Shown in pieces: positions 26,285-36,285 of a DNA stretch of 57,890 nt. The translations under genes and the position numbers were made by a program. Below the pieces are notes generated by a model. The model was not told the DNA's origin. It searched no databases and saw only the letters and a list, made by a program, of their open reading frames with translations. The DNA comes from a virus. The stretch lies in IMG/VR virus record IMGVR_UViG_3300020438_000041, positions 1 through 57,890 of that record, one strand, 5' to 3'. Position 1 is the stretch's first letter, and every line of letters starts with the position of its first letter.

Positions 26285-27213
26285 TAGTACTTGACGATGA
26301 ATTCCATAATCATATATGGAGATGTAACGTGATTTAGATGTTCTCTACTGTCAGCAGTTAGACCACAGCTAGCAGTAGAACCTGAGAATGATATATCTAT
26401 CTGAGGTTGAGTGAATTCCAACTGGTTAGAAGCAGCACCACCACCACAGGCGTGAGTGTGGTTTACATCTGCACCAGTGTGATCGATCTCAAAGAAACCA
26501 GGAAAGTTAACTCCACCTACACCAATAGCTGGACCTTGCCAGAGGTTAACACCATACTTATCAAACTCTGTTAAGTCGGTGTCAAAACCTATAGCTGTAA
26601 TATCTGTCATAGTTGGTGCATTAGCACCTACCATACCGTGATCGTGTGCTTCTATCTGAGCAATAGATATGGTAGCAGAACTGTTACCAGCTTGATCTAT
26701 TGTTAGTATTGGGGATCCTGTTGCTGGAGCTTTATATTCCTCCACACGAATGAATCCAGTATAAGAACTGGATGCTGCATTTTGAATTTGTGCTTTATAT
26801 CCTATACCAGCACGTTCCACAACACCACCACCACTCATTGCTGGATCACCAAGATACTGACTACCTGCTGTATTACTAGGTTGTAAATGCTTTGATCCTA
26901 AATTAGGAACAGAAAATGTGCCAGCAGTAAAATTACCATCAGCATCTAGTGTAGGATTTAATAATGAGGTACCAGCAATTCCTGTTGGATATCTACACGC
27001 AGATATTCCACTACCACCAGCAGAACCTACACCTAAAACTCTTGCAAGATCTGGATAGTCTTGTGCTTGATATACAGTTCCATCACATCTCAAATATCCA
27101 GCAGGTACACGATCCAACTGCTGACTACTGTTCTGAACTTCTCTAGAAAAAGGTACAATAACTCCTGGTGCTACACCTTGTGCTCCTTTAATTGATGCGT
27201 ATACCTTTGCCAT
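26284..27213 (-). CDS. Tail collar domain fibre protein, 309 aa
   Basis: A collar-type fibre protein. The motif VPAGYLRCDGTVYQAQDYPDLARVLG (split by strands) and the later FSVPNLGSKHL correspond to the collar domain core. Unlike many, the collar sequence starts about 35 residues in, after GVAPGVIVPFSREVQ. The centre has the His-rich IEAHDHGM and VNHTHACGG segments, and the end, VTSPYMIMEFIVKY, is the standard collar-fibre terminus (PY-x-x-M-x-FIVKY). It is the second of three adjacent collar genes, joined at both ends by TAATG overlaps. It is probably a short fibre or part of a fibre network. Confidence 0.85.
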   Translation of the reverse strand: MAKVYASIKGAQGVAPGVIVPFSREVQNSSQQLDRVPAGYLRCDGTVYQAQDYPDLARVLGVGSAGGSGISACRYPTGIAGTSLLNPTLDADGNFTAGTFSVPNLGSKHLQPSNTAGSQYLGDPAMSGGGVVERAGIGYKAQIQNAASSSYTGFIRVEEYKAPATGSPILTIDQAGNSSATISIAQIEAHDHGMVGANAPTMTDITAIGFDTDLTEFDKYGVNLWQGPAIGVGGVNFPGFFEIDHTGADVNHTHACGGGAASNQLEFTQPQIDISFSGSTASCGLTADSREHLNHVTSPYMIMEFIVKY

Positions 27214-27980
27214 TAGAATGCTTTAATGATGTATATTGCTGATTGATATGGAGGATTCATAGCCAGTTGAGAGTTACCTACACCTGGATTATTATTTAGA
27301 GCAACAGTACTATTAGTAGCGTCGTAGTCCCTAGTGTAAGGAGATATTTGTATACTTCCTCTTTCTACAGTATATTTAACACTTCCGTGACTATGAGCTG
27401 CTCCACTACCAACTGTGGCAAATGCTTTAGGATAGTGACCTACTGCACACGCAGGACTATTATCACCACCAGACTCACCACTAGGAGTACCAGTTCTCTG
27501 GTCATTACAGTTTTGTATAGTATATGTGTGGTTGTGTGCTGGTAAACAATCGTGTGGTAAAGTTCTTGGTTGAATAGTTGCTACTTGTTCCCAGATACAT
27601 CCACCTGGTCCAGTAGATTGTATAGCTTGTGGAGGTGAAAAATCAACAGTTGTGTTTGGTCTATTTAATATAAGCCATTCAGCATTCAATGTAATATTTG
27701 TTGTTGTAGATCCACCTGTTGTGGATGCATATGCAGATCCTTTATGAACTGGTACTCTATTTGATCCATTTAAGTTTGGTAGAACAAAAGTAGATGATCC
27801 TGAACTACCACCGTAGGTATATCCAATAACGGATACTAGTGCAGGATAATCAGCATCATTATATGTCGTACCATCACAGGCTAGCCAACCCTTTGGCAAA
27901 TCACCTGTGGTACCAGTCCACGACATTATTGTACCTATAGAGGCATTCTTAAAGCCTCTTATTGACGCTAGATTCTTCAT
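27213..27980 (-). CDS. Tail collar domain fibre protein, 255 aa
   Basis: The third collar-domain protein. IGTIMSWTGTTGDLPKGWLACDG at residues 17-39, DADYPALVSVIGYTYGG and FVLPNLNGSNRVPVHKG form a textbook collar domain. The His-rich HDCLPAHNHTYTIQ and AAHSHGSVKYT segments follow, and the chain ends MNPPYQSAIYIIKAF. This is the compact, complete form of the family (T4 gp12 and Microcystis-phage-like microcollar fibres share it). It is joined to both neighbours by TAATG overlaps. A role as a short tail fibre for host binding is inferred. Confidence 0.87.
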   Translation of the reverse strand: MKNLASIRGFKNASIGTIMSWTGTTGDLPKGWLACDGTTYNDADYPALVSVIGYTYGGSSGSSTFVLPNLNGSNRVPVHKGSAYASTTGGSTTTNITLNAEWLILNRPNTTVDFSPPQAIQSTGPGGCIWEQVATIQPRTLPHDCLPAHNHTYTIQNCNDQRTGTPSGESGGDNSPACAVGHYPKAFATVGSGAAHSHGSVKYTVERGSIQISPYTRDYDATNSTVALNNNPGVGNSQLAMNPPYQSAIYIIKAF

Positions 27981-30900
27981 TATAGTTCAATTAGTCTCCA
28001 ACCGATTGAAGCAGTAAGATAAACAAGACCCAAGCCAGCACCTGGTGTCTGAATAACAAGTTGTCCTTGTGTGTCTCCTTGTACAGGAACGACAGTACCA
28101 CCCTGAGGTGATTGTACGATGATAGACTTATTATAAGTCAATCCATCTGTAGTATCTAGAACACGTATCTCATCTCCTTTTTGAGGAGCAGCAGGTAATG
28201 TCAACGTTATTGTAGCAGCACCGAATGTAGTAACGTAGTAGTTAGTATTAGACTCTAGAGTAAGGTCTACACCAGTTCCAACCCACTTACGTCCACCTGT
28301 AGGTGTAAAGTATCCAGTAACCTGATTGATGTCAATACTGCCATCAGTATTAACCTTGAAGTTATTAGATCCACCATTATTGATATCGAGTGCACCACTA
28401 GCAGAAGATATATTACCACCAGCGTTGATGTCTCCACCAGCATTGATGTTACCTTCAACTCCAAGACCACCGTCTGAAATTATAACTGCACCAGTATCTT
28501 TAGATGATGAGTTTGTGTTACTATGAACTGTTAATGTACCAGAGTTATCGGTATCATTACCAATAACTGTATCACCAGTCTGTGAGTCAATGGTATAAGT
28601 TACATCATCGTTGATATGTGTCTTACCAATTAAGAAGTCATTACCAATAGATAATGCACCATTAGCATCCCAACGTCCTCTAGGATCAGTTAGAGTACTA
28701 GAACCAACTTGATCAATACGTCCATCCTTGTTTACTGTCAGTCTAGGAGTAGACTGGTTGTATATTGTGAACAATTCAGCACTATCAAGTTCAATCTTAG
28801 TAGAACCTTTAACCCATAGTCTTTGTGCAATGTCAGGTGTAGCAGCACCAATAGAAACCATACTGGTATCAGTCATCTGAATACCACTATCAGCATCACC
28901 GATACGTGCGGATCCATCTGAGAGAGCAACTAACTTAGCAGTTGATGCATCGTCAAAATGATCGTTAGTATAGATGGCATCACCAACTACAATGTTCTGA
29001 CCGTGTGCAGAGATATAGTTAGAAGAAGCAGCAGTGTTAGCTTGTTGTACATCAATACGTAAATCAGTACCGCTATCTATCTGGTACATCTTCATATTAC
29101 CACCACGGACATACAAGTCCTTGGTAACTGTTAGGTCACCCACCATTTCGTGAGAACCATTACTTAAAGCAGTAAAGGTACCATCAATAGTCAAGTTACC
29201 TTGTGCTTGTCCACCACCAACAGATTCTACAGGAGCAGTTCCAGCACCAGATCCACGAATGATAGTGTTACCACCAACCCATAAACCAATGTTAGCTAGT
29301 GTCTCTGTTGTTTCACCACTGTTAACGTGTACACGTCCTATACCATTACCATCATCATCAAATACACGTAGTGTATGTTGTCCAGTTGGGTTAAGGTTAT
29401 CACCACCAACCCACAGAGAGTTACGGAAAATACCTGAACCTTCTACATCTAATGTCTGTGTTGGAATAACACTAGCATTAGTAGTACGTACGTTTCTGAG
29501 GTTAATACCCAACCTCATATCATCACCAGGATCATTAGCAGTAGAGCCAGAACCTGTAGTATATGTGGTTAGTGCATCAGCACCAATTACACCCCATTCT
29601 CTCCATCCATACTCAGGAGTTTCACCACCTTGATATCCACCAATCTGAGTGTATATCCAACCTAGTGTAGTGTTGTAGTTGACGTTAGCAATTCTATGTG
29701 CTTCACCAACTGTCTGAGTACCACGAAGTTCAATTGTACCTTCTTGTTTGAAACTTTCTGAAGCAGGTACTGTCTTATCTACAGAAGTCTTGATTGCATA
29801 TTCAAGTCCACTAGTTTCATTACGTGGGTTAATTATCCATTGAGCAAACTTAATACTGTTAGGTTTGAACACTGGGTTCATTTCCATATCAGTTGTAGTC
29901 AGTGTCGCATCAACAGATGGGTTACTAATATTACCAACACTCTTAATCTTTAATGCAGGAGGATCATCACTACTATTAGCAAATGGATCTTCTGATAGAG
30001 CTATCTCAACAGGTGATGTAAACTTAGTACCACCAAGAGCAGATATTAGGAAGTCATTTGATAGATTGAACTTAACTTTATTATTAACAGTTAATGTATC
30101 AACCGTGATGTCATTAGTATTCTCTTCCTCATCAACGTTCTCACCAGCTACCCTTAGAATAGAGTCATCAATCTTACTCTCTTCACCAGAGATAGCATTG
30201 ATTCTCTGGTTACCAACGAATAGATCACCGTTAGCGTTTAGACCAGAGTAGAATACAACACCACCATCTTGACGTTTCGCCTGTGAGAAGAGGACTTCAT
30301 CATCAGATAGAACGTATTCCTGTCTAGATGGGAACGCAGTTGAGTAGTTACCTGGACCAAATCCAGTGTATTCAAAGGTATGGTTACCAGATCTTGCCTG
30401 TGAAGGTCGTCTAAGTTCAACATAGAACCTACGATCAGCAACATCAGTACTATTACCTTCAATACCAATTATTCTATCCTCACGAGAAGCAACTGCCTTA
30501 CCCTCCATTGCACTAAGTGTAACTGGATTAGCAGCACCACTACCAAATCTACCGATATTTTCTAGGATGCTTTCTGTAGCCTCCCTTGTAATACTATTCT
30601 TATTGTCATCAGCAAGAACAAGACCGTGAACATAGTTGTCAGCAACAGATATAGTTGCTGGAGCATCAGCAACAGTAGCACCGTTACCATTAGGGTCAAA
30701 CCATAGTGGATCGTCAGCAAATAGTTCAGGATATAGTCTCTCTGTTGGATGACCAAACTTGAATGTGTTAAACTCACTTACAGATGGTGCAAAGTCACCA
30801 CGTAGAGCAGTTAGATAGTAAATACCATCTTGCTGGTTGTAAATTCTCTTACGAAGAGTCTTAACACGATAGATGTAGTAAGTATTTGTAATCTCATCGA

Positions 30901-33900
30901 TATCTTCTACAGATACAACCTTATAATCTTTCTGGTTACCGTCAGTTTCATCTCTAACAAAATCACCAGGTGTCAGTGTATATACAGGTGCGTTCTGGAT
31001 AACATACTGTCTACCTAGATCATCAGCATAATTTTTAAAGTCATCTCTACCACCATTTGGCTCTTCTGCTAATATACCAGTACCACTACCACTAGCAAGT
31101 ATAGTACTTGTACCAGCATTATACTTAATATATTGTAGTAGTGAGAAGTCACTAGCTACAACAACATATGTGTTTCCACCTTCAGTATACTGTTTATGTA
31201 CAGTAGGAAGTGTACCACTAATAGGAGCACTACTTGAGAATCCAGACCAAGCAACTGAGTTACCAGTTATAAATCCACCACCAGCAACACTGGTTAGTTT
31301 AAATTCTGTAAGTATAGTACCAGATGCTAGTGCAGTACCAGCAGCTATGTTAGTGTTGATAGTGTGATCTACAACAGTTAATTCAATTCTATTAATACCT
31401 GTTATTGTCTTCTGTCTTGCTGATTCAATTGTAAACTTAATACCAGAGTCAGTTACTAGAGCCTTACTATTACCAGTTAGATATGGATCATAGTTAAAGT
31501 CATTCTGAATAGGTAAGTTATTACCAAGACCATCTACAGTAGGATCTCCACCATAGAATGTTGGAAGATCTGAAGTACCATCAAGTGCTTCAAGAACAAC
31601 TTTCTGAGGTCTTAGTCTTCTATTCTCGTCAGTTCTGACCTTAAGGACATAACCGAGCAATGGTTCCCTGACGTTATCAACCTCCTTGGGGATGACGTAA
31701 CGGAGACGATAGATACGGTCATCTTCCCTACGTCTATCGTTGATACGTTTGATGTATGTATTTGAAGTTGAGATGATTTCTTCACTGGTATACTCCGTGA
31801 GGGATGAAATTCTTTGATATATTGTGTTAGGTTGTGTACCTGTATCAAGTACATTCATATACCAATGACCACTCCTTAGAGGAGATGCGGTCATTTCTGG
31901 GTCATATCTTAATGGGTGGCGACTATTACAGGAGAAGACAAATATTTCGTCTTGACCTACTTGCCCAACAGTACCACTAGATGTGATACTAAACGGAACA
32001 CCACCACCTTGGATAGCTAGTGCAGCAGATTCTGCAATCTTAAACTTATTGGTATTACTGCCAGTATTGTCATATATGACGTAATACATCTTGTTCTTAT
32101 CTAGTCCACCAGGAAGTTGAGATCCAGGTCTAGCACGGAAGAATACAGGTGTTGCTGCTTTAGTTGCAAAACCCTTATCAAAAACGTGTGCAGATTCTAG
32201 TGTGAACTCGTTAGTAGCAGGATCAGCATTAGTAATCTTATACTTGTAAGGTGTTGGAATGACATCAAAGATGTACTGGAACATCTCTATCTGAACACCA
32301 GAGTTTAAACCTTCTGGAATGTAGATAGCGTTACCAGCAGCAGCGTCATCTTCAGATGCTGCTAACAAGAATGTGTTTAGATCCTCTGTTGGGAACGTCT
32401 GATCTGGAGGAACAGGTGATGTATGACGACCTGGAGAAATAAGATAGTATACAGTATTAGGTATCAATCCCTTAGGAAGACGAACTAGCTCATCAGCAAT
32501 AGTATTACTGGTTCTCTTCGGTACTAAACGAACTGGAGTACCTGTATAGAGACCGTGTGCTTCAGGGCAAGTAAAGATTGTGGTACGATATGTAATCGTT
32601 TCACCTTGTGAGTTCTGTTCTGACTGCGATGCAGTAGCAAGAGTTGTTATAGTGAAAGTATCAAAACCACTAGGTGATAGTTCAGCAGACTTCTCCTGTG
32701 GACCTGCCTCACCACCAGCAATGTCTGGTTCTAATTTAGAGTATATTCTATCATCACGCTTAGAACCGATCTTATAGTCTTGTAAAATATATGTTGGTGT
32801 CTTATCTGGATCAGAAATCTCTTCTGGTTCACCTGATAGGTAAACACGTGTCATACCAGAAGGTTCTTTAGACGCAATAATATCGATACCGTAATATGGA
32901 GGTTCTGTGGTATCTTCTAGATCAACTGTCTGTGGAGGAACAATATCAGTAACATATCCGTGCTTATCTTGGAAGAATGAATATCCTTTGTATCCAATAG
33001 CATCTAGAGCAGTATTACCAAAGTTACTGTTACTGTTGGTAATTGAAATGTCAGCACCAGACTCAATTAGGAAGTGATCTGCAAAACCAACAGCGAAGAT
33101 CGAAACTGCCTGAATGAAAGCATCATTAGATAGACGAACGTGAGCGTTACGCCACTCATTCTTAAAGTATGCTCTACCATCAGTATGATATGGTGTAGTA
33201 GCGAATGAACCAGTAGATAGTTCTTCTGGATCTGTTACAGCTACGCCATTCCACGCTGAGTCAAACTGTGCTGTCTCTTCGTTAAACTTAGTAAATGCTC
33301 TGTCATCTTTCTGTAGTGATACACCAGTATACTGTGCACAAACCATAGATTTGAATCCAGTAACCTTAGATCCATCAGCGTGCATACCACACAGACCCCA
33401 AGTGGATCTGATAGACAGGTTGAACATATATGGTGACGCTGAGTCAACAGTGTCAATCTCTGCCTGTACAATAGCGTTCTCATTCAACCTGTTAGGTGGT
33501 AGAGATGCAGTAGTATAGGTAGTACCTGAAATTAGAGAGGTAATACTCTCATTAACACGGTAATAGAATAGTGTGTTATCAGCAGGGTCTAAACGTGTAA
33601 TTAGGAATGAACCGTGAAGGTCATTAGTTAGACCAGTGTCATCAATTGTAATAAACTGTCCTACGAAATAACCGTGAGGTGCTTTCGTCTTAATTTTAAT
33701 TTCTGTCGCATTACCACCAAGTGTCTGAGGTGTAATCGACTCAATAATCTTTTTATCTGATAGAGGACCAACAATTCTGTTTTCTAGGTCAGTCTCCTCA
33801 ATGGCACCATCAACATTAATGTCGGTGACCATATTAAGATAAGCATCACCGATCTTATCGTAATAAAGAGTTAAATCTTCTGCATCAGCAAAAGTAAAGT

Positions 33901-34489
33901 TGGTGATCTTATGGTGTGAGAATGTAGGATTGGCCTTATTTCCTGTAGGATCGAAATATACCTTCTGCTTACCATCAAATATCGAGAACTGCCAGAAATA
34001 GCATCCACCAGTTACGTTGAATATAGATGAGTGTGGTACAGTATCATCAGTAGGGTTAGGGATATACAAAGGACGGACTTTCGTCTTTCTTAAGTCCATA
34101 CCCACTAGAGAAGTACCTCTAGGGACAATTACACCACCTGTTAATGGGTTAAACTTGTATAGGTCGTTCTGAGAGTTACCTAAATCAAAGTTAACATTGG
34201 TATTAAAATCAGGTATAAGACTGGCACTAGCTACACCTGGTCTGTTGTCAATATAATGATCTCCTGGAGACAATACAACTGTGAACTCGTCAAACCTGTC
34301 GTTATCTGGTCCTGATTTGTATGAAAAGCGTGAAACTTCAAGAAACGCACGCTGTATACTCTTAAATGGTCGGGTGGGAGAATTACCTCTGTTGTTTACG
34401 TCGTCAGATGCATTAAAGTCGTCTGGAGAGACATATACAAAACGTCCAGTTTTACTGGATATGAGATTCTCTAGTCTGGTAAGTGCCAT
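27980..34489 (-). CDS. Very large virion structural protein with beta-helix-like start, 2169 aa
   Basis: The N-terminus (GRFVYVSPDDFNASDDVNNRGNSP, RPFKSIQRAFLEVSRFS, FTVVLSPGDHYID) resembles the DUF1565-type opening of right-handed parallel beta-helix proteins (PFKSIQ-A pattern). Further segments (VIVPRGTSLVGMDLRKTKVRP) agree. About residues 1500-2050 contain fibre-like repeats (LTVTKDLYVRGGN, NINAGGDINAGGNISSA). The C-terminal domain is TPTGGRKWVGTGVDLTLESNTNYYV to WRLIEL. Proteins like this are common in T4-like cyanophage virions. A perfect TATAAATA late box lies 33 bases upstream and AGG precedes the ATG. Tail fibre or baseplate appendage is likely. Confidence 0.82.
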   Translation of the reverse strand: MALTRLENLISSKTGRFVYVSPDDFNASDDVNNRGNSPTRPFKSIQRAFLEVSRFSYKSGPDNDRFDEFTVVLSPGDHYIDNRPGVASASLIPDFNTNVNFDLGNSQNDLYKFNPLTGGVIVPRGTSLVGMDLRKTKVRPLYIPNPTDDTVPHSSIFNVTGGCYFWQFSIFDGKQKVYFDPTGNKANPTFSHHKITNFTFADAEDLTLYYDKIGDAYLNMVTDINVDGAIEETDLENRIVGPLSDKKIIESITPQTLGGNATEIKIKTKAPHGYFVGQFITIDDTGLTNDLHGSFLITRLDPADNTLFYYRVNESITSLISGTTYTTASLPPNRLNENAIVQAEIDTVDSASPYMFNLSIRSTWGLCGMHADGSKVTGFKSMVCAQYTGVSLQKDDRAFTKFNEETAQFDSAWNGVAVTDPEELSTGSFATTPYHTDGRAYFKNEWRNAHVRLSNDAFIQAVSIFAVGFADHFLIESGADISITNSNSNFGNTALDAIGYKGYSFFQDKHGYVTDIVPPQTVDLEDTTEPPYYGIDIIASKEPSGMTRVYLSGEPEEISDPDKTPTYILQDYKIGSKRDDRIYSKLEPDIAGGEAGPQEKSAELSPSGFDTFTITTLATASQSEQNSQGETITYRTTIFTCPEAHGLYTGTPVRLVPKRTSNTIADELVRLPKGLIPNTVYYLISPGRHTSPVPPDQTFPTEDLNTFLLAASEDDAAAGNAIYIPEGLNSGVQIEMFQYIFDVIPTPYKYKITNADPATNEFTLESAHVFDKGFATKAATPVFFRARPGSQLPGGLDKNKMYYVIYDNTGSNTNKFKIAESAALAIQGGGVPFSITSSGTVGQVGQDEIFVFSCNSRHPLRYDPEMTASPLRSGHWYMNVLDTGTQPNTIYQRISSLTEYTSEEIISTSNTYIKRINDRRREDDRIYRLRYVIPKEVDNVREPLLGYVLKVRTDENRRLRPQKVVLEALDGTSDLPTFYGGDPTVDGLGNNLPIQNDFNYDPYLTGNSKALVTDSGIKFTIESARQKTITGINRIELTVVDHTINTNIAAGTALASGTILTEFKLTSVAGGGFITGNSVAWSGFSSSAPISGTLPTVHKQYTEGGNTYVVVASDFSLLQYIKYNAGTSTILASGSGTGILAEEPNGGRDDFKNYADDLGRQYVIQNAPVYTLTPGDFVRDETDGNQKDYKVVSVEDIDEITNTYYIYRVKTLRKRIYNQQDGIYYLTALRGDFAPSVSEFNTFKFGHPTERLYPELFADDPLWFDPNGNGATVADAPATISVADNYVHGLVLADDNKNSITREATESILENIGRFGSGAANPVTLSAMEGKAVASREDRIIGIEGNSTDVADRRFYVELRRPSQARSGNHTFEYTGFGPGNYSTAFPSRQEYVLSDDEVLFSQAKRQDGGVVFYSGLNANGDLFVGNQRINAISGEESKIDDSILRVAGENVDEEENTNDITVDTLTVNNKVKFNLSNDFLISALGGTKFTSPVEIALSEDPFANSSDDPPALKIKSVGNISNPSVDATLTTTDMEMNPVFKPNSIKFAQWIINPRNETSGLEYAIKTSVDKTVPASESFKQEGTIELRGTQTVGEAHRIANVNYNTTLGWIYTQIGGYQGGETPEYGWREWGVIGADALTTYTTGSGSTANDPGDDMRLGINLRNVRTTNASVIPTQTLDVEGSGIFRNSLWVGGDNLNPTGQHTLRVFDDDGNGIGRVHVNSGETTETLANIGLWVGGNTIIRGSGAGTAPVESVGGGQAQGNLTIDGTFTALSNGSHEMVGDLTVTKDLYVRGGNMKMYQIDSGTDLRIDVQQANTAASSNYISAHGQNIVVGDAIYTNDHFDDASTAKLVALSDGSARIGDADSGIQMTDTSMVSIGAATPDIAQRLWVKGSTKIELDSAELFTIYNQSTPRLTVNKDGRIDQVGSSTLTDPRGRWDANGALSIGNDFLIGKTHINDDVTYTIDSQTGDTVIGNDTDNSGTLTVHSNTNSSSKDTGAVIISDGGLGVEGNINAGGDINAGGNISSASGALDINNGGSNNFKVNTDGSIDINQVTGYFTPTGGRKWVGTGVDLTLESNTNYYVTTFGAATITLTLPAAPQKGDEIRVLDTTDGLTYNKSIIVQSPQGGTVVPVQGDTQGQLVIQTPGAGLGLVYLTASIGWRLIEL

Positions 34490-34521
34490 TACCTAAAATT
34501 ATATGGTGGATATCCTTTTCG

Positions 34522-34529
34522 TATTTATA
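34522..34529 (-). promoter_or_regulatory. Late promoter TATAAATA
   Basis: A perfect T4-type late box TATAAATA on the minus strand lies in the 61-base space between the 107-aa and 2169-aa genes, 33 bases upstream of the latter's ATG. It likely fires with the phage late sigma and the gp33 coactivator encoded in this window, driving the fibre operon that runs leftwards. Confidence 0.65.
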
Positions 34530-34550
34530 CTATATCTTAGGTCGTAGTAT

Positions 34551-34874
34551 CTATAACTGATCTTTCAAATACTTTAATAGGTCATTCTGCCTGATATCAT
34601 TCTCCACAATAGCTTTCGTTTTTTCGGCAATGTCGTCCAAGATATTAACATCAAGACCTGCGAATGGTGGAATGATACCAAGTATGCGAAGTAATCCATC
34701 TACAAATAGTGCGAGTGCAGTGAAACCAAGTATCATTGATATGATAGTTGCATCACGATTGTGTTTACGCATTGACTCTTCATCTATGCGTTTTGCTTCA
34801 GCAACAGCAGCAGCTATCATCAGATCAACTTCTTCTTTAGTGTAGCAAAGACTTTTAATCTTTTCTTCTGTCAT
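34551..34874 (-). CDS. Small membrane protein, 107 aa
   Basis: The N-terminal 40 residues are charged and helical (TKEEVDLMIAAAVAEAKRIDEES). One strongly hydrophobic stretch, residues 45-68 (ISMILGFTALALFVDGLLRILGII), is a likely single transmembrane helix. The tail is again charged and helical. The architecture resembles small phage membrane proteins or holin-like proteins, but no specific family is recognised and the single helix is not diagnostic. Its ATG overlaps the TAA of the 54-aa gene as TAATG. Confidence 0.7.
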   Translation of the reverse strand: MTEEKIKSLCYTKEEVDLMIAAAVAEAKRIDEESMRKHNRDATIISMILGFTALALFVDGLLRILGIIPPFAGLDVNILDDIAEKTKAIVENDIRQNDLLKYLKDQL

Positions 34875-35038
34875 TAGTAAGCATACTCGTCTAATACATC
34901 AAGAGTTTTGTTTAGATACTCATTTGCACCTATACATTCCCATTTACCTTTTTCTCCAATTTCACATTTGTAGTGAAGTTCTCTTTTAAGTTGCATAAGC
35001 TTGGAGGTCATTGTAACTTTGTCTAATTTGCCGTTCAT
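34874..35038 (-). CDS. Small conserved-looking protein, 54 aa
   Basis: A short gene between the 281-aa oxygenase and the membrane protein. The protein starts MNGKLDKVTMTSKLMQLKREL, has two Cys in CEIGEKGKWEC, and ends NKTLDVLDEYAY. It is basic and helical at the N-terminus. Support comes from the clean ATG-to-TAA frame, the TAATG overlap with the next gene and the lack of any other gene in this space. The pattern HYKCE-x6-WECIGA suggests a small beta hairpin. Function is unknown. Confidence 0.72.
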   Translation of the reverse strand: MNGKLDKVTMTSKLMQLKRELHYKCEIGEKGKWECIGANEYLNKTLDVLDEYAY

Positions 35039-35070
35039 CGTGTCGAAGTAACGAGAGTCATTAGTATATT

Positions 35071-35100
35071 AGTATAAAAGGGGGATTTATGTCTCCCCCT
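35071..35100 (-). terminator. Rho-independent terminator after the 281-aa gene
   Basis: On the minus strand AGGGGGA and TCCCCCT pair over seven bases around an 8-base loop (35079-35100), followed by TTTATACT. It lies 12 bases past the oxygenase stop and upstream of the 54-aa gene, so it separates the two transcripts. Confidence 0.7.
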
Positions 35101-35111
35101 GTGTGTTGAAA

Positions 35112-35957
35112 CTAGAACCAGTCAGAAGACCATTCACCTGATTGGTCACCTTCTGGAGTTGGCGGACCTCCTTCTGTTGGAATGGATGTCGTAGGATAAT
35201 CACCTGGTTTTGAGTCCATTTGAGAGTTACCACCTAGACGCTGTTGTGCTTCAGTTTCCGTAACTAATTCAATATTGAATGAGAATGACATATACAGTTC
35301 GCCATTAGGATTCTTGACAATACCAGGTTGCCTTTGAACCATATGTTCCAACTGAGAAGGGAAAATGACAACATCACCTTCATCGATGTTTAGTCTCATT
35401 TCCTCTTTATAACATCCATAGCCACATAACTCAGGATCGTAATAATGCTTGTTATAACGAGGTGCCTCGAAAAACATCTTATTAGGATTCAGAAATGTCG
35501 TCGTATTATGCAATTCTGCGTCATATTTCATATAATAGACACCAGACAAATGCGACGGAACGTGATTATGAGGTTCTTGGTTCTGTCCAGGACCATATGC
35601 GTTAAACCACTGTTGTGCGACCAAAAATGCGTGAGGGTAAAACTCTGCCATTTTGATAGCTTCTTGAATGTTCTGTGAACAGTCTTGAAGCAAATCACCG
35701 TAAGGAATCTCAGGATCCTTACTATGATCTACCATACTCTCATCAAAAAATGTTGTATAGCAATCACAATTCCAAGATGCGGTACCACCTGTATCTCTTG
35801 TATTACTATTTGAATGTTGTTCTTTATATCTCTTGGTCAGAACTGGAACAATCAATTCCTTCCACTTTGCGTGGGTTTGCAATTTTCCACGATACACGAA
35901 CATCGGGAATAATGAAAACAAACCATACTGGTCTGGTTTATTGGTCTGTTGAGCCAT
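35112..35957 (-). CDS. Putative 2OG-Fe(II) oxygenase, 281 aa
   Basis: A third dioxygenase of a different subfamily (the phage 2OG-Fe(II) oxygenase group with an N-terminal LFPMFVYRG opening). The likely iron-binding region is QEPHNHVPSHLSGVYYMKYD at about residue 130, where H-N-H replaces the usual HxD, and FPSQLEHMVQRQ at about 202. NIDEGDVVIFPSQLEH is the conserved double-strand before the distal His. The C-terminus is a Gly/Pro/Ser tail. It stands alone between a terminator and the small 62-aa gene, so it is probably expressed separately. The substrate is unknown. Confidence 0.85.
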   Translation of the reverse strand: MAQQTNKPDQYGLFSLFPMFVYRGKLQTHAKWKELIVPVLTKRYKEQHSNSNTRDTGGTASWNCDCYTTFFDESMVDHSKDPEIPYGDLLQDCSQNIQEAIKMAEFYPHAFLVAQQWFNAYGPGQNQEPHNHVPSHLSGVYYMKYDAELHNTTTFLNPNKMFFEAPRYNKHYYDPELCGYGCYKEEMRLNIDEGDVVIFPSQLEHMVQRQPGIVKNPNGELYMSFSFNIELVTETEAQQRLGGNSQMDSKPGDYPTTSIPTEGGPPTPEGDQSGEWSSDWF

Positions 35958-36071
35958 AACGACGAATTCTTGTAATGTATCTAGTATAACATAAAAAACC
36001 TAAAGGGGGTAAAAACCGCCTGAGTTTTTTTATCGAGTTTTAGGGAATCAAAACCCAATTTTCCCCTCAGA

Positions 36072-36260
36072 TTAGCTTTCTGAGAGTGGAGCGTAGACAG
36101 TCTCGTCTGATGCTTCGTTGCGACATAGTTCTACGACCCGAAGGAATGCTTCATAGTCATCAGAACAGTCAATTGTATTGCTCTCACCTTCATCAGAATA
36201 AATCCTGACGCAACGTGATTCCACGTCTACAACAACTTTGTTCAGATAGTCCTCAGTCAT
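36072..36260 (-). CDS. Hypothetical protein, 62 aa
   Basis: A small acidic protein. The chosen ATG at 36260 (MTEDYLNKVVVDVESR) has a GGGAAGG Shine-Dalgarno-like sequence about 7 bases upstream. An ATG five codons earlier at 36275 is possible but lacks one. The sequence alternates beta strands with acidic loops (CVRIYSDEGESNTIDCSDDYEAFLRVVEL) and ends in an acidic tail. Small proteins of this form are frequent in T4-like cyanophages. No function is known to me. A good sigma-70-type promoter lies directly upstream. Confidence 0.7.
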   Translation of the reverse strand: MTEDYLNKVVVDVESRCVRIYSDEGESNTIDCSDDYEAFLRVVELCRNEASDETVYAPLSES

Positions 36261-36285
36261 CTCTGACCTTCCCATACGTGTTCAC

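Noticed and set aside
35990-36060. Possible third copy of the promoter/leader cassette before the 281-aa oxygenase
   Set aside because: AAAAAAACTC...TTTTTACCCCC resembles the leader, but the conserved core is broken and no good -35/-10 pair with 17-base spacing precedes it.
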